Shown here piece after piece: positions 35,753 to 44,959 of a stretch of 64,000 bases of DNA. This DNA is from Ilyonectria destructans (taxonomy: Eukaryota > Ascomycota > Sordariomycetes > Hypocreales > Nectriaceae): positions 62,001 to 126,000 of the forward strand of contig JAHEWK010000043.1 of the NCBI GenBank assembly GCA_020740775.1. The letters run 5' to 3'. Position 1 is the first letter of the stretch, and each line of letters starts with the position of its first letter. The notes below the pieces were generated by a model. It worked only from the letters and a program-made list of their open reading frames with translations, was not told the DNA's origin and made no database searches. The translations under genes and the position numbers were made by a program.

Positions 35753-37639
35753 TGTGCGACCAAGAGGAGAGAATTATTCGTAGTGCAAAGGGAGCGAATA
35801 GAATGCTCTCATAGTCGAGCTGAGAGGCTGGTCAAGTGGACGAAGGCTGCATTGAGGCGGGGTTTATCGAAGGACTCGAGAATCGAATGTTGGGCGATAT
35901 TAACAAAACGTCGATCAGGAAAAGGAGATCATATTTCTCTTCCCTGCTGCCGGGCTTATCAAGATCAAAGTGGCCTCGAATGATCCATTGCCCAAACCGA
36001 AGTTGAACCCAGCAACTAGTTAAAGCCTCTTGGGATTCGGTTAAATTATGCCGGCTCCGGCAGACACATTTGCCAGCTCACGGCCCAAGACCGCTGGTGA
36101 TCGGCGTAGTGTGCAGCCTATTGTTGAACTCCCGACGTGTTCGCGAGTCAGGCCGGCTTTCTATTACTCGCGTCCTTGGTCAGCATAGAGCTGCAGAGTA
36201 AGTCGGGGAACCCCGTGCTTGGCAGACACTTGGGATGGTGTTCAACTCCACTTCATTTCCGCCAGCGGCATGAGGTGGCGAAAGACAAGGCTGGATTGAC
36301 ATATGATTGTTAACTGCGGCGCCGAAATGCCTTGCGTGCATCAAACGCCGCAAAGTAACTAACGTCGACTCAACTTTTGGGTGAGGCTCATGCAGGCTTC
36401 ATGTGCATCGAGTACAAGATCGTTAGGGCCGCCATGAAGCTGAGGAAGGCGTCTTCCAGAGTTCTTCACATGCATAAAAATGCCCGCGTGAACATCTGCA
36501 CCGTCAAAGCGGTGATAGAGTTCGCCTAGCACACCGTTTCATGTGAAGTCAGGGCTAGCTCCGTGCGCCGCGTTGTAACTTCGACAGATGCAGCAAAGCG
36601 TTGACAACTCAAATCCGGGGCTTGCGAATAGCGTGTCTTATGCTTCCCCCTCGAGCGATATCGTGGTTCCTAATCAATATCCAGTAAGGCCGGTTGGAGA
36701 TCGAGGCAATAATGCAAGCCAACCGTCTTGTCGCGCAGATCCGGAATTGAACATCTTCATCTTGTGGAGTGTTGGTGACGCTCTCCTAGCGCTGCGTCAC
36801 GCAGGGGTTTCGTAAGCTGCCTAGCCCAAAATCGTTGAATTGTCCGGGACTGGGAGGCCGCGAGGCTTCGTATCTGCGTGAGATTAATGCCCGATCTCCT
36901 CCGTAAGCCCAGTCGAGTCATGTCCCAGGCTTACGGACTGATCGGCGGTTCCCACATCCTACTCGATTCATGTGCGCCCGGCTGTTGGGTCAGCGGTAGT
37001 CTCCGCGGTGGCAAGAAATGGCTTCCCCGAAGAACTGGCTCCTGTTAGAAGTCGGCATTACTTCGTACAGGAGGGCATATCTTTTAGGTCTCACTCACTT
37101 GTGACTTGACTAGACTTTGTTGGGTTGGGATTAATGAAGATGGCCGCCCTTAGCAAATCCACAACGCTCTGCAGGCGGACCGAGGCATGGTTCTGGACCA
37201 TGAGATGTGCACGGGCTCGGACCATGGCGGCAGCCTAGCCATAGCGTAGTGCATTACGGCAGCCGTGAGATTCCGTGGGCTTTTCCCGATTAAAGCCGAC
37301 CGAGGTCGAGAAATCGAGGAAAGCCACGTTATTGAAGGCTGTCGGAAGAGAGTTGTGGCTTGGTGACGTGAAGACGTTGGCGATGCCTGCTGCTTTATTA
37401 GTAATCGATCTTCAGCTGTGAAGCTTCTAGGCTGCGTTTGCAGAGACACACGTTGTCAACTGTTGTATTCAGAAAGAGAAAGGGACTGCAAGAGTTCACT
37501 TCTACTTTACGATCGAGGGTGTGGCATGGCTTTAATACTGATAGATAAAGCTGTTGTTATCAGATGTGGTTTGGAATGCAATCTCCATCGGTCCGACGAT
37601 GGGTCCTCCCGGCCGTACGGAGACCCCTACTTTAACCCT
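35753..37639. other. 1.9-kb stretch without a supported gene
   Basis: Open frames at 36588-36815 (+) and 37150-37449 (-) are short and resemble nothing. The reverse strand near 37220-37160 reads AAMVRARAHLMVQNHASVRL, which could be a remnant of a longer gene, but no family was recognised. Confidence 0.4.
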
Positions 37640-38030
37640 ATTGATGTGACACGGACAACACGGGACTCCGAGCAAACACCTAGAGGCCGAGCAAGTGCCG
37701 ATTCAGTCACAAGACATAGCCGCAGTGATCATGCGACTTCCGGAACGGATGATGTTGGTCGTGTCGGAATATATCCCGGAAAAGGAGGCCGAAACTCTGC
37801 TGCTCATCTGCCGCACCCTACGCCAGATGACCCATGATACTCGAGGAAGAACAGGATTGGTGGACGTTATGCTGGCCGGCGACTTCAACCAACACGATCA
37901 GCTGTGGGAGGAGACGATGTGTCTCTGGCAAGACAGGGAGAGGCTGACCCGATCATTGAACTAATGAACGATTACTCCATAGGCTTCCTTGGATGGTATC
38001 TGACCCAAATGGACGTAGCTTATCAATCGT
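37640..38030 (+). pseudogene. LINE endonuclease fragment (Tad-like)
   Basis: The forward strand reads EQVPIQSQDIAAVIMRLPER, then MLVVSEYIPEKEAETLLLIC and VDVMLAGDFNQHDQLW, followed after a frameshift by GDDVSLARQGEADPIIELMN. The LAGDFNxHxxLW motif is that of the apurinic-type endonuclease of Tad/I-like non-LTR retrotransposons, which nicks target DNA. Reverse transcriptase and both element ends are missing. Confidence 0.65.
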
Positions 38031-38501
38031 CTACCATAAGACTCGGAAGAAAATTTATTTTCACCTAGGAATGAGTGTCTCTGTCTACCTTAGTGACCGC
38101 CAGGTTGCAACACTCGCCATGCTCAAGCAAACTAGAAAAATCCTCAAAGTCGCGTCAGCCACCGCTGAACTTACGATGGCAAAAAGAAAAAGTCCGAAAA
38201 CGCGTCGGTCCGATATTGGGGAATCGATCAGCAGTGCGATGAGGCGATATTCGAAATGGAATCAGTGGCGGGCACCTAATATAGTGTAAGCTGACAGCAC
38301 TTGGGCACGGGGTAGCTAGGGGGTACTTACTTGATGCACTTCGAGGCGACTCTCGTTGCTGGATCATCTCGAAAAGCCTCGTCACAATCCCATTCGTCTC
38401 CTTCCAATTCTCTTCGATGTATGTCTACCACCGGAGGAGGATGGACGTTGGACGCGAAAGCTGACCACTTCTTCGCCAGTGAATGGATCCATTCAAACCA
38501 T

Positions 38502-39530
38502 CTAGTAACCCTCTTCTGCTATCTCTCGTGCGCATGGGTTATTAAAGTATTCCTTCTCGTCTTCAAAGAAGCGCCTCTGCTCCTCCTCCTTGCGGGCGAG
38601 CAAAGCCTTCCGCTCGGGGGTTTCCATGAAGGCTGTCAGGCGTGGGTGGATGGCCTTCATGTAAAACTTCCTAAAGTCGGGATCCTCCGACCTCGGCTCT
38701 TCGACCTGATAGAACACTAGGTCCCAGAAGACGTCATACGTCAGGTCTGGGCTCAGCAGGGCTATCACTACGGCCGTATGGCACCACGTTTCCATCTTGG
38801 CCCATTCTTGGGAGAGTCGTGGCGGGATCTGGAGGGCTCGCTCGCGGTCTCTGATGGCGGCGACAAGACGGCCGACCTCGGTGTAGAATAAATTTTGCCG
38901 ATGAGCATCCATTCGGGGCCGCCGCCGGTCAGCCAGACGGGCGGGACCAGCATCTGTGCCGGACCGACGCAGCTCCATTCCCAGTCCAGGACGCCAACGA
39001 GGGTTACTCATCAGCATGTTCATGTCCCCATGCATCAGGACAAAGGGTCCCTTGTCGGCGGCGGAGTCGAGCCAAGTGTCAAGGACAAAACGGCGGAAGT
39101 GGTGTCTGGCATAGAGGGTATTCCGTCCCCCACGGATGTCGAGTCCTATGTTGGAGATTTATCGAATTCGTTCTCAGCCAGCCAGAACCGAGCGTCTACG
39201 AAGCTCCTGGCTGTTGAAAAGGTGGTCCTCGGCTTGATCCTGGCGCCGGGATCCATTCCCTCGAGCTCCTGCATCGTTATCTCAATCGACAGAGGCCGGT
39301 GGCACACGCGGATATCGTCGGGGTCGCGCGTGTACGACGGCTTCCCATCCGCGATGGGGAGGCCAAGGGCGCCAATTTGGGAAATTCGAGCTGACGGAGT
39401 TGGATATAGACGTCGGCCAGCTGCTCGTGAAGCTTCATGGTCACTTGGGCATCCCAGTTCGACATGTCTTTGCTGTTGAGGAGCCCTAACCATTCTCCAA
39501 AGCATGATACCTGTATTCTCAACTGACGTT
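38502..39530 (-). pseudogene. APH-family phosphotransferase, decayed
   Basis: Reverse-strand pieces in three frames make up an aminoglycoside-phosphotransferase-fold enzyme of the large fungal family of uncertain substrates. In order they are FGEWLGLLNSKDMSNWDAQV, LHEQLADVYIQLRQLEFP, KIGALG-like GLPIADGKPSYT, FVLMHGDMNMLMSN (the catalytic HGDxxxxN loop), LVGVLDWEWSCVGPAQML (the metal-binding DWE), and a C-terminal part ending EIAEEGY. Frameshifts near 39400, 39000 and 38880 disrupt it, and the N-lobe with the ATP-binding Lys is absent. It is not expected to be functional. Confidence 0.65.
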
Positions 39531-39778
39531 TGAGCGTCTATGGCCGATAACACATAACGCCTGACCCCTTTTAATTATAAAAGTATCCAGTGAAGAAGGA
39601 ATGAAACAGCTCTGGTAAGACAAAATGAGTAGTCCAGAGGCACTCAGAGCGTGTTGTTCAGCGCATGAGAAATTTTAATGATCGTGGCGATGAGGGCTGC
39701 TCGCGCTATGCGACGAATCACTAGCACGGCGAGTTGACGAGGCCTTGGATGACGACTCTAAGCCCGAGTAGCAGCCTA

Positions 39779-40417
39779 AGGCTTTCTATCCATATTCCAT
39801 ATTCCATATGGAGCCATTCTTGTATGGATTACGAATTTCTCTCCGTATGGAAGCTTATTCCATACGTATGGAATACAAAAATGACGTCATTCATGAATTA
39901 CCCTTTCCATATTAGGAAAAGCGCGTATTATCACCCATCTGTTGTCCTTCTCGGACTCTCAGTTCGACTGGAATTTCCCTGGTGTGATGCCGCTTTCATC
40001 CCACTCCCCCCCCTCAACTTCACGACTTCCAAGCTGGCATCGATCCCAGGATATTGTACGTCGTGCACCAAGAAAGGCAAGCTCTGGCTCGGCGGACATA
40101 GCAAGTTGATATCGACGACCATTTTGGAGTGACGGTGTTGTTGATGTTGTTCTCGGAGCCACCAAGCAAGCGGGGGGCCAGTTGATAGCGACACATGTTT
40201 CGTTGCTGACTGAAATCATGGGCGTTGACAGTTGCGTCGCCCTGGATTGGACTGCACCAGGATTAACACGGAATTAACATTCTTCCGGTGTATTTCCATA
40301 CGTATGGAATATAGCTATCTGGTATGGAATATAGCTATCTGGTATGGAATATGATTAATCTATATGGAACGTTCCATATGGATTAACTTATTCCATACGT
40401 TTATGGATAGAAAGCCT
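39779..40417. mobile_element. non-autonomous TIR element with palindromic ends
   Basis: Ends are inverted copies of AGGCTTTCTATCCATA. Inside each end lie clustered ATTCCATA/TATGGAAT motifs, including the palindrome TTCCATACGTATGGAA on both sides, and a 20-base direct repeat (GGTATGGAATATAGCTATCT) near 40320-40360. A centre of about 250 bp holds no convincing gene. No target duplication was found, so the superfamily is open. Confidence 0.6.
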
Positions 40418-40533
40418 GAATCTAGGTGTTCGGTATTCATGCAACCGCATCCTCGACCATTGAATTAGGTGTCTAATCAGCAAGTAGATGCATTCAAGGA
40501 CCCTTCGTGCCTCCCTCTTCTTTAACTCACTGA

Positions 40534-40555
40534 TTTTTTTTTTTTTTTTTTTTTT
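40534..40555 (+). repeat. poly-T tract of 22
   Basis: An uninterrupted run of T. It could be the poly-A tail of an old reverse-strand retro-insertion or a simple repeat; no target duplication is evident. Confidence 0.7.
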
Positions 40556-41807
40556 GCACATGACGAATGTATGAGCAGTCTTTCTAATACTCTTTCTTGC
40601 AGATTACTTACGCCTCCTAGGTGTCGAACAAAATCACAGCTACCCGCATCCAATAACTCGAAAACTTGAAGAAAAGGGTGGATGAGTTGCGGGCGAAGAT
40701 CGAAGAAAAGAGAGAGAGAGATGCAGGAGATCTATGATAAGATGGGCGAAGATGAGCAATTCTTTGCATTGTCAGGGGGGGAAGGGAGCATGACCAAGAC
40801 GGAGATGCCAGGGAGAACAGGGTTAAAGAAGTGTTTGTTCCCCCGTGTCAATCATGGCCTCACTCGTCTCGTCTGTCGCTCTCTTCCATTCGCCATTCAC
40901 TCCTTTGTTCGTGTCTGCTCATTCTCTCTCCATTATTGCGGCTGGTTCGCTTGGTTAACCCCCTCGCTATTGTATCACTAACCATCAGTGGAGAACTGCA
41001 CATTCATTCAAATATCGTCATCAAATTATCCACGATTCAAAGAACTCCCAGCGAACACCATTCCATCAACCTACTATTTATCGGACGGTCTTTTCAATCC
41101 TTCCACGATATTCCCCAGATTTCAAAATCCTAACACTCAATTCATCTTCATGCGGGCTCGTGGAGGAGATGAGGAGATTAAAAGAGCGTGCAGCTGAGAG
41201 ACGGGTTGGTGGAGCATGTGATAGACAGGTGGTGGGCAGCTGGCGGCAACTGGGCGCTATCTGCCGGGCCTGGGGTACTCTGGTTTCAATGTACGCACAG
41301 TGAGGCGGACGCTGGCAAGACGAAGTGCCCCAGGCCCCGCATGCCATCGAGCAACCTCACAGTCTGAGACTGTACGCTCTGATTCTGGGCAAGATCAGCC
41401 TCACCTTCGACATAATTGTTTCTTCCTTTGCCCAGACTTGATCATGCCACGGATTTTGAGAGACAATCGGATTTGCTTCGAGCGGTGGCCGCCTGCTCCG
41501 GGGTGCCAATGTGATACGACGCCTCCATGCGTCAGCGTAGACGAGCTGCATTAGCATCGGCCTTTCCGGATGATAGTTTCACTCTATCACCGCTGAAAAC
41601 ACTCTGTGTCAATATTTCACACATTAACGCTTCTCCCCGAGCGTTTGGGCTTGCCGCTATTAAGACAAATCGGGAGAAGCCATGTCTCCGCCGTCCGTGC
41701 GCAAGCCGCAGCGACAGGGAGATGAACGGTCCAGACGGCGTGCCTGCCTCCCCACTTCAGGGCGGCCACCCCGAGGAGAACTCGACCACGTCATCAGAGC
41801 TTCATGG

Positions 41808-41835
41808 TGAGGAGGAGGAGGAGGAGGAGGAGGAG
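41808..41835 (+). repeat. (GAG)n microsatellite
   Basis: About nine GAG units in a row inside an otherwise unremarkable open frame, where they would encode poly-Glu. Confidence 0.8.
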
Positions 41836-42493
41836 AGAAGCACGTCCATGATGAGCATTCAGACTCCACCATCGTCCGGCTAAATGACGCGTGCGCCATC
41901 GCTCATCTCACGAGAAAGGGCGCCCACTGATTGGCAACTCAAGAGGAGTTCGACGCGACGGATGGGGATGGGGGTCGAAACTGGAGTACCGGTAACTGGA
42001 ACCTAGCCGCGGATCTGCGCAGCACACAGAGTACGGAGCGCAGTACGTATACGCACAAGAAGGACCTGGACGACTCGGGACGCCTTGTCAGGAGACTTGA
42101 ACGGCCCGAGACTCGGAGACCCCGACCATCCTATTCATTGTTGCGTCGGGAGTATGAGTCAGAGGTTCCGTCGTCACTCGCCTATCGTCACTCGTCAGTT
42201 CAAAGTCGAGAGCCCGAAGGAGTTTCTCTGTTCTCTCAAACAAGAGACACTTGCCCACCCACACATTGAAGCAGACTCACACGTGGAGAGAGGGGGGGAA
42301 AGGGAGGGCCTGACCCAGTGAGGCTTCTAGAGAAAACACGAAACTCCTTGAACGGACTCACACACATAACAACGCCCACGCAAATCCTCCATCTCACGTC
42401 TCTCACCGCAGAAAGCCCCCGATCACTCCGAACTCGGATGGACACGGCTAGGCCATCCCTCGCGCTCACCATCCGCGACACCCACAACCCCCA

Positions 42494-44749
42494 ATGGAAA
42501 TCATCACGCCCCAGGACTACCAGAACAATGCCCGCCAGCGCCAGCACCGCAGGCTCCGGCCCTGCGACGCCTGCCGCAAGCGCAAGACGCGCTGCTTGAC
42601 CAAGGACGGCGACGGCGACTGCGTCCACTGCCAGCTCCGGGCCACCGCCTGCACCTTCCAGCACGATCCCCCCGAGCGCCAGGCCACCACCGGCGCAAGC
42701 AGCAGCAGCGGCGGCGCGTACAGCATCAGCGGCGACGAACGGGCTCCGGGCCTCGACGACCCGAGCCTCCAGGGCGGCCAGAGCTCCAGCCGGAGCCTCA
42801 GCCGGAGCCGCAGCCGGAGCCGCAAGGAGTCGCCGGACGAGGTCCGGACGCTCGTCTCCGAGACGCAGTCGCCGGTGCAGTCGTCGGTGCAGTCGTTCCT
42901 CTCGCTCGCCGGGACTCGCGCCTCCGGGGACAGCAGCAGCCGACATCACCACTACGCGCTGTCCGTCATCGTGCCGGATATCGTCGAGCCCGATCCTGAT
43001 CCCCTGGAGCGGACGCTGGGCTGCTCGTCGTGGCGCTTCGCTGAGCTGTACGGCTTGGGCAGCGACATGGAGCCTATCCTGATGCGCTACCGCCCCTACG
43101 ACATTCACACCCACGAGTTCAGTCTGGAGACGCACTCGATTCGCCGTGTGCTCGAGCACGACGAGGGCCAGGAGTATCCCGTCACCTTCCACCTGGCGGC
43201 CGATGAGAAGGCCGTCGACCCTGACCCGACGCACGCCCTCGTCGACGCTATCGAGGCCTGCGTGCATCCTCACGGCCAGAGCCTCCTCGAGCTGTTCTGG
43301 CGCCATGTCCAGCCGTGCTATCCCATTGTGTCAAAGGACGCCTTCATCAGCATCCACAGCCAGTCCTACCGCAACACCCCCGCCGCCCTGCTCGGGGCGA
43401 TGTACCTATCCGCCACCCGCTGGTGGACCTACGACCCTGAGCTCTCGATCCGTACGCCCCCCGACTCAGCTCTCCTGCGCAGGATGCTGCGGTCCGCTCT
43501 CCCATCGTCATATCACCGCCCTAAGCTCTGTTCCATCCAGGCCGCCCTCCTCCTCCTGCAGTGTCAGCCCGAGGATCCCCTCAACCCGGATCACACCTTC
43601 CAATGGGGCCTTACCTGCCAAGCGCTCGCCATTGGCCAGTGTCTCGGGCTTCACCTCGATGCCACCAACTGGACCATCCCTAAGTGGGAGCGCAACGTCC
43701 GCAAGCGCCTGAGCTGGGCTCTCTTCATGCAGGACCGCTGGACTGCGCTGGCGTACGGTCGCCCGGTACACATCCACGATGACGACTGGACGGTCAAGGA
43801 CCTCACTGCCGCCGATTTCTCCGACTACGAGTGTGAAGGATCAGCAGTCACCCCAGGCCCAGGCCCTGACGATAACGGCAGATCCATGACGTCCACAGGC
43901 ATAGCGCAGTATATGCAGATGGTGCAATTAACAAAGATTCTTTCCGCCGTCTATTTGAACTTCTACACAGCGCGGACGTGCCGCGAGCAGGACACCGTCA
44001 CTCTCTTCGCCAAGGCCAGGCCGCTCTTCGACATGCTTACTAATTGGTATCACAGCATTCCTCCCACACTCCAGATGAATATCATCTACCAACGCAAGTT
44101 ATGCTTCCACGGCTATCTCCACTTCTCCTACTACGGCGTGGCTATGACACTGCTTCGCCGCCTCATCCGGTCCACCGCCCTCCCGCCACGCTGCACTGAC
44201 GATCGTGTCCTCTCCGACATCCGCCAGATCGCACTCCAGACTGCCCAGAGCGCCATCAGCTTCGTCACCAACCTTCGCCCGGACCACCTCGAGGCGTTCT
44301 GGTACTTCACCTCGCCCTACCTCTTGTCCCTGCTCGGCTCCTTCACGACCCTGCTCCTGGTAACATCTCCATCGTCCCAGGAGCGCCACCTTTGGCGGGA
44401 AACCCTCAACTCATATCTATGGAACCTGCGCATGATGAGCAAGAGCCACGAGCCCATGCAGTATGCCGTGAATCGCCTCGAGGGCGCCATCCTGCGCGGC
44501 TTGGAGCACGCGCTGGCTGTCAACCTCAACGAGCCACTCAACGACAAAGTTAGCCCCATGGTGGGGAATTACACATCTAATGTCTATGAATATACCGACT
44601 TTAGTGATTGGGACCTAGCTGTGGGGGGCAACGGAGCATATGATCTCCTCGGCGGTCTGGCCGTGCAGCAAGATCCCATAATGGCTCCAAGGGATGATTT
44701 GGGCAGGGTGGGGAATCTGTCTACATCTACCTACCGACACCCAAGGTAG
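42494..44749 (+). CDS. Zn2Cys6 transcription factor, fungal_trans family
   Basis: A single open exon of 751 codons, starting MEIITPQDYQNNARQRQH. The zinc cluster is Cys24, Cys27, Cys34, Cys43, Cys46 and Cys53 (C-x2-C-x6-C-x8-C-x2-C-x6-C) within a basic stretch. After a Ser-rich linker (SRSLSRSRSRSRK) comes the Fungal_trans regulatory domain: LLELFWRHVQPCYPIVSKDA, AALLGAMYLSATRWW and RKRLSWALFMQDRWTALAYG. The 'FWRHVQPCYPIVSK...' and 'RPVHIHDDDW' segments recall Dal81/TamA-type nitrogen regulators, but that link is only suggestive. Codon use is strikingly GC-rich compared with the transposons beside it, as in a resident gene. The stop codon lies 7 bases before the MULE's left end, so the original 3' end may have been lost. 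Confidence 0.88.
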   Translation: MEIITPQDYQNNARQRQHRRLRPCDACRKRKTRCLTKDGDGDCVHCQLRATACTFQHDPPERQATTGASSSSGGAYSISGDERAPGLDDPSLQGGQSSSRSLSRSRSRSRKESPDEVRTLVSETQSPVQSSVQSFLSLAGTRASGDSSSRHHHYALSVIVPDIVEPDPDPLERTLGCSSWRFAELYGLGSDMEPILMRYRPYDIHTHEFSLETHSIRRVLEHDEGQEYPVTFHLAADEKAVDPDPTHALVDAIEACVHPHGQSLLELFWRHVQPCYPIVSKDAFISIHSQSYRNTPAALLGAMYLSATRWWTYDPELSIRTPPDSALLRRMLRSALPSSYHRPKLCSIQAALLLLQCQPEDPLNPDHTFQWGLTCQALAIGQCLGLHLDATNWTIPKWERNVRKRLSWALFMQDRWTALAYGRPVHIHDDDWTVKDLTAADFSDYECEGSAVTPGPGPDDNGRSMTSTGIAQYMQMVQLTKILSAVYLNFYTARTCREQDTVTLFAKARPLFDMLTNWYHSIPPTLQMNIIYQRKLCFHGYLHFSYYGVAMTLLRRLIRSTALPPRCTDDRVLSDIRQIALQTAQSAISFVTNLRPDHLEAFWYFTSPYLLSLLGSFTTLLLVTSPSSQERHLWRETLNSYLWNLRMMSKSHEPMQYAVNRLEGAILRGLEHALAVNLNEPLNDKVSPMVGNYTSNVYEYTDFSDWDLAVGGNGAYDLLGGLAVQQDPIMAPRDDLGRVGNLSTSTYRHPR

Positions 44750-44959
44750 GTAGATGGGCCATCCTTACCTGCACCGGGTCCGGTGCATCTAAGGCCACGT
44801 GACCCCGTGCACCGGGCCCGGTGCACGTAAGGATCCGATATGTAAGCTCGATCTCGAGCGCTTTGGTGAGGGATAAAATACTGCAAATTGGCACCCAATT
44901 CAACAGTTATCAGGCTTCTATGGTATCAATTCAACTTGCCGCGCCTTTCTTCTGCTACA

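Larger units (their letters stand above)
40418..42493. other. 2-kb region upstream of the second Zn2Cys6 gene
   Basis: Several open frames of 65-120 codons occur but none shows a recognisable domain or consistent codon pattern. The last 150 bases are C-rich (many CCC and CAC), typical of a fungal 5' leader. A (GAG)n run is at 41808-41835. Confidence 0.4.

Noticed and set aside
40682..41133. Overlapping open frames of about 100 codons
   Set aside because: No domain, no splice logic and no conserved-looking composition; likely chance frames in pyrimidine-rich DNA.
42236..43306. Reverse-strand open frame of 356 codons rich in Ala, Arg and Val
   Set aside because: It is an antisense shadow of the very GC-rich Zn2Cys6 gene, whose forward frame has the intact zinc cluster.
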